NCBI GenBank assembly: GCA_947498935.1
Contig: CANMMM010000011.1
Location: 62,001 to 126,000 of the forward strand
Reading direction: 5' to 3'
Length of the DNA stretch: 64,000 nucleotides
Source of the DNA: an uncultured Aquimarina sp.
Lineage (GTDB): Bacteria; Bacteroidota; Bacteroidia; Flavobacteriales; Flavobacteriaceae
Shown here: positions 52,342-60,484 of the stretch, in pieces
How the letters are laid out: every line of letters begins with the position of its first letter
How positions within the stretch are numbered: position 1 is the first letter of the stretch
Notes under the pieces: model-generated
What the model was told of the DNA's origin: nothing
The model's database searches: none
What the model saw: only the letters and a program-made list of their open reading frames with translations
Program-made: the position numbers and the translations under genes

Positions 52342-54513
52342 ATGATTCGTATTTCCGAAAAAACATTAAATGATTTAGAGTTCGATACAGTACTCGCACA
52401 TATTTCAGATATATGTAATACTGAATATGGAAAAAAGAAAGCGCTAGAGATCATCCCCCTACCTACAGAAGAGAAACTGCATATTGCATTACAACAGGTT
52501 AATGAATACAAATCCTCATACCTACAAGATGCTAGAATTCCCAATCACGGATTTGATAGTATCGACAAAGAACTACAATTACTAAGTATCGATAATACGT
52601 TTTTAGAGACGATCCATCTCAAAAAAATAGTATCCATTAGCAACACCAGCAATGAGCTATTAGCGTTCTTTAGAAAAAACAACGAACTCTATCCAATACT
52701 ACACGATACTGCACTACAAGTACCTTTTACCAAAGAAATCATACATCTTATTGAGCATGTAATTGATAAATTTGGAGATGTTAGAGACGATGCCTCCCCT
52801 ACGCTAAAAAACCTACGAAGGGACATTAACGAGGTACAAGGAAAATTAAATGGTAGTTTCGGTAGAGATCTTACTCGATACAACAGCCTTGGCTATTTAG
52901 ATGACATCAAAGAAAGTATCGTAGAAAACCGACGTGTACTCGCTGTAAAAGCCATGTACAGACGTAAGGTAAAAGGGGCAATTCTAGGAAACTCTAAAAC
53001 AGGAAGCATTGTTTACATAGAACCCGAAGCCACGCTACAATACAGTCGTACACTGAGTAATTTACAGTATGATGAACGAGAGGAAGTCGTAAAAATACTA
53101 AAAGTACTGACCAATAATCTAAGACCCTATTCCGAGCTATTAAGTCAGTATCAGGAATACCTGAGTGACGTAGATGTAATTGCTGCAAAAAGCAAATATG
53201 CCAATCAGCTTAATGCGATATTACCCACCATATCCACCACTAAAGAAGTACATTTACAAGACGCATATCATCCACTACTGTATATAAATAACCAAGCCAA
53301 AGGTACTAAGACACACCCGCAGACCATATCCCTAGATAAGGACAACCGTATTATCGTCATCTCTGGTCCTAATGCTGGTGGAAAAAGTATCACCCTAAAA
53401 ACCATAGGACTCTTACAAGTCATGCTACAAAGTGGTATGTTAGTACCCGTACACGCCTATAGTAGAATGTCTATTTTCACGACCATTCTTACGGATATTG
53501 GAGATAATCAATCTATAGAAAACCATCTGAGTACGTATAGCTACCGACTCAAAAACATGAACTATTTCCTTAGAAAATGCAATGACACTACCTTATTCCT
53601 TATCGATGAATTTGGTACAGGGAGTGATCCTGAATTAGGAGGTGCTTTAGCTGAAGCTTTCTTAGAAGTATTTTATGAACGTGAATCCTACGGGATCATT
53701 ACTACCCACTATGCCAATCTAAAGATGCTAGCCAATGAATTACCCTGCATGAATAATGCAAACATGCTATTTGATGCTAAAACTCTAGAACCACTCTTTA
53801 AATTATATTTAGGAGAGGCAGGGAGTTCTTTTACCTTCGAAGTGGCACAAAAAAATGGAATTCCGTACAGCCTTATTAATAAAGCCAAGAAAAAAGTAGA
53901 GCGAGGCAAAATTCGTTTTGATAAGAGTATTGCCAATCTACAAAAAGAACGTTCTAAGTTGCAAAAAACCACCTCTGCCCTGAAAACCAAAGAACAAAAA
54001 GCAGCAGAAGAAAAAGAACGATTAGACAAAATCAATAAAAAGGTACAGCACAAGCTCGAAAGCTATCAAGAGCTCTATGATAGTAATCAGCGTATGATCT
54101 ATCTAGGACAAAAAGTAAATGAGCTCAGCGAACGCTATTTTAACAATAAGAAAAAGCGAGAACTGATCGATGAGTTTATGAAAATAGTACAGATCGAAAA
54201 CTCAAAACGAAAAAAACAATCTGCCAAAGCACGAAAAGCCGAAAAAGCAAAAGAACAAAAGGTAGTCGAGGAAGTAGAAAAAAAGGTAGAAGTCATTCGC
54301 GTACAGAAAAAGGAGCAAAAAAAGAAAGCCGAAAAAATCGAACAAGCAAAACCTAAAATCACACTCAAGGTAGGAGATCGTGTACGTATGATCGATGGAA
54401 AAGCTATCGGCACCATCGATACCATCGAAAAACAAAAAGCAGTGGTGAATTACGGTATTTTTACCACCAATGTAGCCTTGGATCAATTAGAATTTGTAGA
54501 TCGGAAAAAGTAA
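52342..54513 (+). CDS. mutS2: MutS2-type ATPase without an Smr domain
   Basis: The 723-residue protein has the MutS core and ATPase domains: Walker A SGPNAGGKSITLK near 341-352, the SIENHLSTYSYRLKNM region, Walker B-like TLFLIDEFGTGSDPELGG, and ITTHYANLKML. After it comes a long Lys/Glu coiled coil (about 515-670) and a short KOW-like beta domain (VGDRVRMIDGKAIGTIDTIE). The C-terminal Smr nuclease domain normally found in MutS2 is missing; the protein ends right after the beta domain. MutS2 acts in suppression of recombination or in rescue of collided ribosomes. The gene has its own start region downstream of R2-e. Confidence 0.9.
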   Translation: MIRISEKTLNDLEFDTVLAHISDICNTEYGKKKALEIIPLPTEEKLHIALQQVNEYKSSYLQDARIPNHGFDSIDKELQLLSIDNTFLETIHLKKIVSISNTSNELLAFFRKNNELYPILHDTALQVPFTKEIIHLIEHVIDKFGDVRDDASPTLKNLRRDINEVQGKLNGSFGRDLTRYNSLGYLDDIKESIVENRRVLAVKAMYRRKVKGAILGNSKTGSIVYIEPEATLQYSRTLSNLQYDEREEVVKILKVLTNNLRPYSELLSQYQEYLSDVDVIAAKSKYANQLNAILPTISTTKEVHLQDAYHPLLYINNQAKGTKTHPQTISLDKDNRIIVISGPNAGGKSITLKTIGLLQVMLQSGMLVPVHAYSRMSIFTTILTDIGDNQSIENHLSTYSYRLKNMNYFLRKCNDTTLFLIDEFGTGSDPELGGALAEAFLEVFYERESYGIITTHYANLKMLANELPCMNNANMLFDAKTLEPLFKLYLGEAGSSFTFEVAQKNGIPYSLINKAKKKVERGKIRFDKSIANLQKERSKLQKTTSALKTKEQKAAEEKERLDKINKKVQHKLESYQELYDSNQRMIYLGQKVNELSERYFNNKKKRELIDEFMKIVQIENSKRKKQSAKARKAEKAKEQKVVEEVEKKVEVIRVQKKEQKKKAEKIEQAKPKITLKVGDRVRMIDGKAIGTIDTIEKQKAVVNYGIFTTNVALDQLEFVDRKK

Positions 54514-54519
54514 CCAGTT

Positions 54520-54963
54520 ATGACCATAAGAACCGCAACAGCATCTGATATTCAGCAACTAAGTCAATTATTCGATGCATACAGAGTATTTTACAGAAAA
54601 GAGACGGATCTCAAAGGAGCTGAATCTTTCTTAGCTGAACGATTAGAAAAAAAAGACGCTGAAATTTTTGTAGCAGAAAATGAAGCACAACAACTAGTAG
54701 GATTTGTACAACTATACCCATTATTTTCATCCACCAGAATGAAAAAACTATGGCTATTAAACGATCTATTTGTAACCCCAGCATCTAGAGGCAAACAAAT
54801 CTCTGTACAACTCATCGAACGTGCTAAAACCTTAGCCAAAGAAACAGATGCCTGTGCCCTTTGTTTAGAAACTGAAAAATCTAACCATATCGGCAATAAT
54901 TTATATCCAAAAACAGGGTTTGAACACAATCAAGGTTCTAATTTCTACGAATGGACCGTATAA
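54520..54963 (+). CDS. GNAT-family N-acetyltransferase
   Basis: The 147-residue protein has the GNAT layout: TIRTATASDIQQLSQLFDAY at the start, VGFVQLYPLFSS in the central strand and LNDLFVTPASRGKQISVQLI, where RGKQI is the acetyl-CoA pyrophosphate loop (usual Q/RxxGxG/A). A C-terminal ALCLETEKSN and FYEWTV complete the fold. It starts 6 bp after mutS2, so it is co-transcribed. The substrate is unknown. Confidence 0.88.
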   Translation: MTIRTATASDIQQLSQLFDAYRVFYRKETDLKGAESFLAERLEKKDAEIFVAENEAQQLVGFVQLYPLFSSTRMKKLWLLNDLFVTPASRGKQISVQLIERAKTLAKETDACALCLETEKSNHIGNNLYPKTGFEHNQGSNFYEWTV

Positions 54964-55005
54964 AAAATCTATAACACATGCATTCACATGCACATCCTAT
55001 CCTTA

Positions 55006-55059
55006 TATTATCAGCTACATAAAAAGGGGTACACCTCTCTTTTTATGTAGCTGATAATA
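55006..55059. terminator. Long perfect hairpin after the GNAT gene
   Basis: A 21-bp perfect stem (55006-55026 with 55039-55059) encloses a 12-nt loop. The stem contains an internal run of T in its 3' arm (CTTTTTATG). It lies 43 bp after the stop of the GNAT gene and 140 bp before the PIG-L gene. It is much longer than a usual terminator stem and lacks a T tract after it; it probably still ends the mutS2 operon. Confidence 0.55.
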
Positions 55060-55166
55060 CCTAGTATCCCTCACATTTTTCTGCTCCATATCAGAACAAT
55101 CTGCCGTGGCTAGCACTTGCGCTGTTAAATTATCCTTAAACGTAAAATGGAGCTTGTATATCTTTA

Positions 55167-55174
55167 TATATTTG
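55167..55174 (+). promoter_or_regulatory. Candidate -7 promoter box (TATATTTG)
   Basis: The box matches TAnnTTTG and lies 25 bp upstream of the PIG-L start codon, after the long hairpin. A TTG at 55154-55156 is too close to be the -33 element, so the assignment is provisional. Confidence 0.35.
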
Positions 55175-55199
55175 AGAAAAAGAGACTTAATACACCACT

Positions 55200-57698
55200 A
55201 TGCGCACACGACTTCTAGCCATTGCTTTGAGTATCGTATCGATACACGCACACTATGCACAAGCTCCTGAAAAATTAAACGCCATACAAATACACGAAGC
55301 CATCCAGAAACTAAATTTCCTAGGATCTGTATTATATGTAGCAGCTCATCCCGATGATGAAAACACACGATTGATCTCCTACATGGCCAATCAGGTAAAA
55401 GCTAGAACCGCCTACCTATCATTAACACGTGGTGATGGAGGACAGAATTTGATAGGTCCAGAAATAAGAGAACTCCTAGGCGTTATTCGTACCCAAGAAC
55501 TATTAGCTGCCAGACGTACCGATGGCGGAGAACAAATATTCACTAGAGCCAATGATTTTGGATTCTCTAAACACCCCGACGAGACACTTGCCATCTGGGA
55601 TAAAGAGCAAGTAATGAGCGATGTCGTTTGGGCTATCAGAAAATTTAAACCCGATGTAATTATCAATCGATTCAATCATAGAACCCCTGGGACTACCCAC
55701 GGTCATCACACTACATCCGCCATGCTTAGTGTAGATGCCTTTGACCTAACAGCAGATGCCAAACACTACCCTGATCAATTACAATATGTAAGCACATGGC
55801 AGCCAAAACGCCTATTTTTTAATACCTCTTGGTGGTTTTATGGGAGTAAAGAAAATTTTGAAAAAGCCGATAAATCTAATTTCTTAACACTAGATACTGG
55901 TAGCTACTACCCTACTACAGGACTTTCTAACTCAGAAATCGCATCTCTAAGTAGAAGCCAGCATAAATCACAAGGCTTTGGTAGTACTGGAACTCGTGGA
56001 AAACAACCCGAGTATATAGAACTCATAAAAGGAACATTACCTGCCGACAAAACCAATCTTTTCGACGGTATTGATACCTCATGGAACCGTATCAAAGGTG
56101 GAAAAGCCATCGGAGCCATTCTCAATAGCGTAGAAAAAGAATTTGATTTTCAAAACCCTGCCGCTGTATTGCCACAATTAGTAGCCGCATATCAACTGAT
56201 AGATACACTGGAAGACGAGCACTGGAAAACGATCAAAACCAAAGAAATCAAAAAAATCATCGCAGCCTGTGCAGGGCTCTATTTAGAAACCGTAAGCACA
56301 GCCGCTCATACCACCTATGGAAGCAAACTGACCATCCATGCAGAAGCTATTAATAGAAGTGCCAGTACCATTCAATTACAAAGCATTGCTATACCCGCAT
56401 TATCCATTACCAAAGCCACAGCCACTAGGCTAGAAAACAATATATCTTTTAAAGATACCTTTACCGCTATCATTCCATCGAGTCTACCTTATACCTCTCC
56501 TTACTGGTTAACCCAAAAAGGAACCTTAGGAATGTATACCGTTACTGATCGTACGCTCATTGGTAATCCTGAAACCCTACGAAACATACAAGCTACATTT
56601 TCTGTAGCTATAGATGGAGTGACTATCCCTTTCTACAGAGAAGTCGTATATAAAACCAATGACCCTGTAAAAGGAGAAGTATACAAGCCCTTAGAAATTG
56701 TACCCAAAGTAGCAGTACGTCTCGAAGATAAGGTAAGTATCTTTGCCAATAGTACACCTAAAAAAATCCCTGTAACCCTTACCTCAGCGATAGATAATGT
56801 AGCAGGCACATTACAGTTAAAAATACCCGAAGGATGGCAAGTGACCCCACAAACAGTCGAATTCTCACTTGCACAAAAAGGAGCAGCACAAACCATTTCA
56901 TTCACCGTTACACCACCAGCACATCAGCACGAAGGGTACATCACTCCCATCGCTACTGTTGGACAAAAAACCTATACCGATGAGGTAGTAACGATGGATT
57001 ACGACCACATTCCCTACCAAACAGTAATCCTACCCTCTGAAACGAAAGTAGTCCGATTAGACATTCAGAAAAAAGGACAACATATCGGATATATCGAAGG
57101 CGCAGGCGATATCGTACCAGAAAGCTTACAGCAAATCGGCTATACCGTGACCACTATTGCCCCTACAGACATTACCGCAGAAAACCTAACCCGTTTTGAT
57201 GCCATCGTAGTAGGAATCCGAGCATATAATACTGTCGAAGCCTTAAAATTCAAACAACCGATACTATTAGACTATGTCCAAAACGGAGGAAATCTAATCG
57301 TACAATACAATACCAATAGGCGATTAAAAGTAACTGATCAATTAGGCCCCTATCCGCTTAAATTATCCAGAGATCGTGTCACTGATGAAGCAGCAGCCAT
57401 CACATTCTTAGCCAAAGAACACCCTGTACTCAATACACCTAATAAGATTACATCGCAGGATTTCGAAGGCTGGGTACAAGAGCGTGGTTTGTATTTCCCT
57501 AATGAGTGGGCCGATGCCTACACTCCTATTTTAGCTGCGAATGATAAGAATGAATCTCCTAAAAAAGGAGGCCTATTAGTAGCCAAACACGGAAAAGGAT
57601 ATTACGTATACACAGGATTGAGTTTCTTTAGAGAATTCCCAGCAGGGGTAGCAGGAGCTTATCGCTTATTCGCGAATATGCTATCTTTAGGTAAATAA
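55200..57698 (+). CDS. Exported PIG-L/LmbE-family deacetylase with long C-terminal extension
   Basis: The 832-residue protein has a signal peptide (about 1-21), then a PIG-L deacetylase domain. The zinc motif is AAHPDDE (48-54), with LSLTRGDGGQNLIGPEI following and the third ligand region THGHH (His167, 169 and 170). The remaining 500 or so residues are beta-rich, with an NEW3-like immunoglobulin part (LKIPEGWQVTPQTVEFSL) and a C-terminal glutaminase-like domain (DAIVVGIRAYNTVEALKFKQ). PIG-L enzymes remove N-acetyl groups from sugars. It lies upstream of a tiny membrane ORF and an SSS symporter in one operon, which suggests uptake and breakdown of an amino sugar. Confidence 0.88.
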   Translation: MRTRLLAIALSIVSIHAHYAQAPEKLNAIQIHEAIQKLNFLGSVLYVAAHPDDENTRLISYMANQVKARTAYLSLTRGDGGQNLIGPEIRELLGVIRTQELLAARRTDGGEQIFTRANDFGFSKHPDETLAIWDKEQVMSDVVWAIRKFKPDVIINRFNHRTPGTTHGHHTTSAMLSVDAFDLTADAKHYPDQLQYVSTWQPKRLFFNTSWWFYGSKENFEKADKSNFLTLDTGSYYPTTGLSNSEIASLSRSQHKSQGFGSTGTRGKQPEYIELIKGTLPADKTNLFDGIDTSWNRIKGGKAIGAILNSVEKEFDFQNPAAVLPQLVAAYQLIDTLEDEHWKTIKTKEIKKIIAACAGLYLETVSTAAHTTYGSKLTIHAEAINRSASTIQLQSIAIPALSITKATATRLENNISFKDTFTAIIPSSLPYTSPYWLTQKGTLGMYTVTDRTLIGNPETLRNIQATFSVAIDGVTIPFYREVVYKTNDPVKGEVYKPLEIVPKVAVRLEDKVSIFANSTPKKIPVTLTSAIDNVAGTLQLKIPEGWQVTPQTVEFSLAQKGAAQTISFTVTPPAHQHEGYITPIATVGQKTYTDEVVTMDYDHIPYQTVILPSETKVVRLDIQKKGQHIGYIEGAGDIVPESLQQIGYTVTTIAPTDITAENLTRFDAIVVGIRAYNTVEALKFKQPILLDYVQNGGNLIVQYNTNRRLKVTDQLGPYPLKLSRDRVTDEAAAITFLAKEHPVLNTPNKITSQDFEGWVQERGLYFPNEWADAYTPILAANDKNESPKKGGLLVAKHGKGYYVYTGLSFFREFPAGVAGAYRLFANMLSLGK

Positions 57699-57715
57699 GC
57701 ACTAAAAACAGGTCT

Positions 57716-57829
57716 ATGCAAACAACACCCACACCCAAAAAGTGGAAAAAAAGCTACACAACAGTACTAGTAGCCAATGTGATATATCTAGTGATTTTTT
57801 ACCTCATCACCCGTTACTTTTCGTCCTAA
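57716..57829 (+). CDS. Tiny membrane protein (37 residues) between deacetylase and symporter
   Basis: The short ORF encodes a basic N-terminus (KKWKKSYTT) and one membrane helix (about 15-33, VLVANVIYLVIFYLI). It fits exactly in the 151-bp gap, 17 bp after the deacetylase stop and 20 bp before the symporter start, in the same direction. Its compact fit and membrane-protein composition suggest a real gene, perhaps an accessory subunit of the symporter. The family is not known to me. Confidence 0.6.
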   Translation: MQTTPTPKKWKKSYTTVLVANVIYLVIFYLITRYFSS

Positions 57830-57849
57830 AAAACAATAATCGATAGCCT

Positions 57850-59562
57850 ATGCAACTTATAGATTGGATTGTACTCAGCGGTACATTACTATTCATCGTT
57901 ATATACGGAACTTGGAAAACCCGAGGGAGTGCCACCGTACAAGAATATATCAAAGGAGGTAATCAAGCCAAATGGTGGACCATCGGACTCTCCGTAATGG
58001 CCACACAAGCCAGTGCCATTACCTTTCTATCCACACCAGGGCAAGCCTTCCATAGCGGTATGGGCTTTGTACAATTCTACATAGGACTACCACTAGCCAT
58101 GATTATCATTTCTATGGTATTCATTCCCATATATCATAAGCTAAATGTATATACCGCCTATGAATACCTAGAAAGCCGATTCGATCTCAAAACCCGAACC
58201 ATTACAGCACTCTTTTTTCTGATCCAAAGAGGGCTCGGAGCAGGCATCACCATATTTGCCCCTGCCATCATACTATCCGTAGTACTAGGATGGAACCTCA
58301 CACTACTAAACATCATTATTGGTATATTAGTCATTCTGTACACCGTATCTGGAGGTACCAAAGCCGTGAGTGTTACCCAAAAACAGCAAATGGCGATCAT
58401 CTTTGGAGGTATGTTTACCGCATTTTTCCTGATCATCCAATACCTTCCCGAAGGAATCACCTTTAGCAAAGCACTAGACATAGCAGGTGCTAATGGCAAG
58501 ATGAAAGTACTAGACTTCTCATTCGATCTCAGTAATAAATACACCGTATGGACAGGCATTATCGGAGGTACATTTTTAATGCTATCCTACTTCGGTACAG
58601 ACCAGAGCCAAGTACAGCGCTATCTATCAGGAAAATCTGTAAAAGAAAGCCAATTAGGACTCTTATTCAATGGATTGCTCAAAGTACCCATGCAATTCTT
58701 TATCCTACTAGTTGGTGTTATGGTATTTGTATTTTATCAATTCAATGCCTCACCCCTACATTTTAATCCACAGGCCAAAACAGCCATCCAACAAACAGCA
58801 GAAGCCCAGGAATATACAGCACTCGAACAGCAACTCGCTAACATACAAGCACAAAAAAACAGTGCTATAACCGATTACCTACAGCACAATACCCCAGCTA
58901 GCAAAGAAAAAATACAACAACTTGCTACCCAAGATAAAGACACCAGAGACGCTGCCAAAAAATTACTAGAAAAAGCCACTCCTGATGTCAAGAGTAATGA
59001 CAAGGATTTTGTATTCATACACTTTATCCTCCATAACCTACCCCGTGGATTAATCGGACTTTTATTAGCCGTTATTCTATCCGCCGCCATGTCCTCTACC
59101 GCCTCAGAACTCAATGCATTGGCATCCACCACTACCATCGATTTATACAAGCGAAATCGAAGTCAGCAAAGCGAAAAACACTATGTAACCGTCTCTAAAG
59201 TATTCACCCTCATCTGGGGAATCATTGCCATCCTCATTGCCTGTTTTGCCAATCTGTTTGACAATCTGATACAGCTCGTAAATATTATAGGCTCTATTTT
59301 TTATGGCAATGTATTGGGGATATTCCTCATCGCTTTTTTCTTGAAATTTGTACAGAGCAATGCCACCTTTATTGCGGCCATCGGCACACAAGTGATCATC
59401 ATACTTATTTTTTACTTTGCGATCTATCTGCCCGAACAAGCAGGAGCACCACCCTTGATTGGGTATTTATGGCTTAATGCGATAGGATGTGGTATTGTCA
59501 TGTTTTTAGCTGTATTGCTACAAGCAGTACTCCCTAATACCAAACAGCAGTCCCTTAATTAA
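57850..59562 (+). CDS. Sodium:solute symporter (SSS family)
   Basis: The 570-residue membrane protein has SSS family features: NQAKWWTIGLSVMATQASAITFLSTPGQA near the start, YTAYEYLESRFDLKTR, VLYTVSGGTKAVSVTQKQQM and LSYFGTDQSQVQRYLSGKS. About 13 helices are expected. A soluble insert of about 80 residues (305-390), rich in Gln, Ala and Lys with coiled-coil character, splits the transporter before ILSAAMSSTASELNALAST. Located after the PIG-L deacetylase, it may take up an amino sugar or its product using the sodium gradient. Confidence 0.9.
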   Translation: MQLIDWIVLSGTLLFIVIYGTWKTRGSATVQEYIKGGNQAKWWTIGLSVMATQASAITFLSTPGQAFHSGMGFVQFYIGLPLAMIIISMVFIPIYHKLNVYTAYEYLESRFDLKTRTITALFFLIQRGLGAGITIFAPAIILSVVLGWNLTLLNIIIGILVILYTVSGGTKAVSVTQKQQMAIIFGGMFTAFFLIIQYLPEGITFSKALDIAGANGKMKVLDFSFDLSNKYTVWTGIIGGTFLMLSYFGTDQSQVQRYLSGKSVKESQLGLLFNGLLKVPMQFFILLVGVMVFVFYQFNASPLHFNPQAKTAIQQTAEAQEYTALEQQLANIQAQKNSAITDYLQHNTPASKEKIQQLATQDKDTRDAAKKLLEKATPDVKSNDKDFVFIHFILHNLPRGLIGLLLAVILSAAMSSTASELNALASTTTIDLYKRNRSQQSEKHYVTVSKVFTLIWGIIAILIACFANLFDNLIQLVNIIGSIFYGNVLGIFLIAFFLKFVQSNATFIAAIGTQVIIILIFYFAIYLPEQAGAPPLIGYLWLNAIGCGIVMFLAVLLQAVLPNTKQQSLN

Positions 59563-59585
59563 ATCATACTGTACTGTTGTTTTTT

Positions 59586-59674
59586 GGGCGTTACCACAAG
59601 GGTCGGGCTATCCGTTCCAATTCCTCGCACTCCTAAGGTCGTGCTGTGGGATTTCCACTGCTATCCCTAACGCA
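59586..59674 (+). repeat. Interspersed repeat R1, copy F
   Basis: It runs from GGGCGTTACCACAAGGGTCG through GGCTATCCGTTCCAATTCC and TGCTGTGGGATTTCCACTGC to TATCCCTAACGCA. It lies 23 bp after the symporter stop. Compared with other copies it has lost one base in the GCACTCC block and reads GTCGTGCTG instead of GTCGGGCTG. The remaining 230 bp to the next gene show nothing recognisable. Confidence 0.85.
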
Positions 59675-59904
59675 AATAGTCATGGAATAATACTTTGGCT
59701 TAAGTACCCAAACATCAACAATCGTGTTCGTTTATACTTGATTATTGAGTTAATACCAATTCGCAATAGCAACGTAATTTGGTACTGATATCTCCATCTT
59801 AAAGTATAACCATCGAGAATATTATCTCAATCAAAAATCCTCTAAATTTGAAAAAAACACTAGTTCCAATAAAAGAGATATATCCTTTATATTAATTTAG
59901 AAAT

Positions 59905-60363
59905 ATGATAAGTGAGCCTAAAATACGTTTCGCACAGAAGAAAGACTTACCTGATTTGGTCGAATTATGTAGACTTCATGCTATCTTCGAAAAATCTGAA
60001 TATGACACAAAACAAAAAAAGGAGCTTTTGGATACACATTTGTTTTCAAATCATCCTAGCTTGTTTTGTTTGGTAATAGAAAAAGATGATTGCCTTATAG
60101 GATATACAACTTACATGAAGCAATTTTCAACTTGGGATGCAAGCTATTATATCTATATGGATTGTTTATTCCTGACAGAAGAATCAAGAGGCTTTGGTAT
60201 TGGAGAAAAATTAATCGATAGAATTAAGCAAGAAGCACTAGAATTAGATTGTTTATTGATCCAATGGCAAACGCCAGATTTTAATAAAAGAGCTATGAAG
60301 TTTTACAAAAAAATTGGAGCATTTAGCAAATCAAAAGAGCGATACTTTCTTACAATTGAATAA
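59905..60363 (+). CDS. GNAT-family N-acetyltransferase
   Basis: The 152-residue protein has PKIRFAQKKDLPDLVELCRLH at the start, LIGYTTYMKQFSTWDASYYIYMD in the middle, LFLTEESRGFGIGEKLIDRI with the acetyl-CoA-binding RGFGIG loop, and a C-terminal FNKRAMKFYKKIGAF. It looks like a typical small-molecule or amine acetyltransferase, with a spermidine/diamine-type flavour. It stands alone in the plus direction. Confidence 0.88.
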   Translation: MISEPKIRFAQKKDLPDLVELCRLHAIFEKSEYDTKQKKELLDTHLFSNHPSLFCLVIEKDDCLIGYTTYMKQFSTWDASYYIYMDCLFLTEESRGFGIGEKLIDRIKQEALELDCLLIQWQTPDFNKRAMKFYKKIGAFSKSKERYFLTIE

Positions 60364-60484
60364 ATCAAACAGTTCGAGTTTCGACGTATTACTATGATGC
60401 ATTATATAACCTACCAAACAATGGTATAAAATATAGTACGCAGCGTATGGATGACTACACACGCTGCATACTATACTAAAAATA

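Noticed and set aside
54135..54486. Two Phe/Cys-rich minus-strand ORFs over the end of mutS2
   Set aside because: They are the antisense of the Lys/Glu coiled coil in MutS2.
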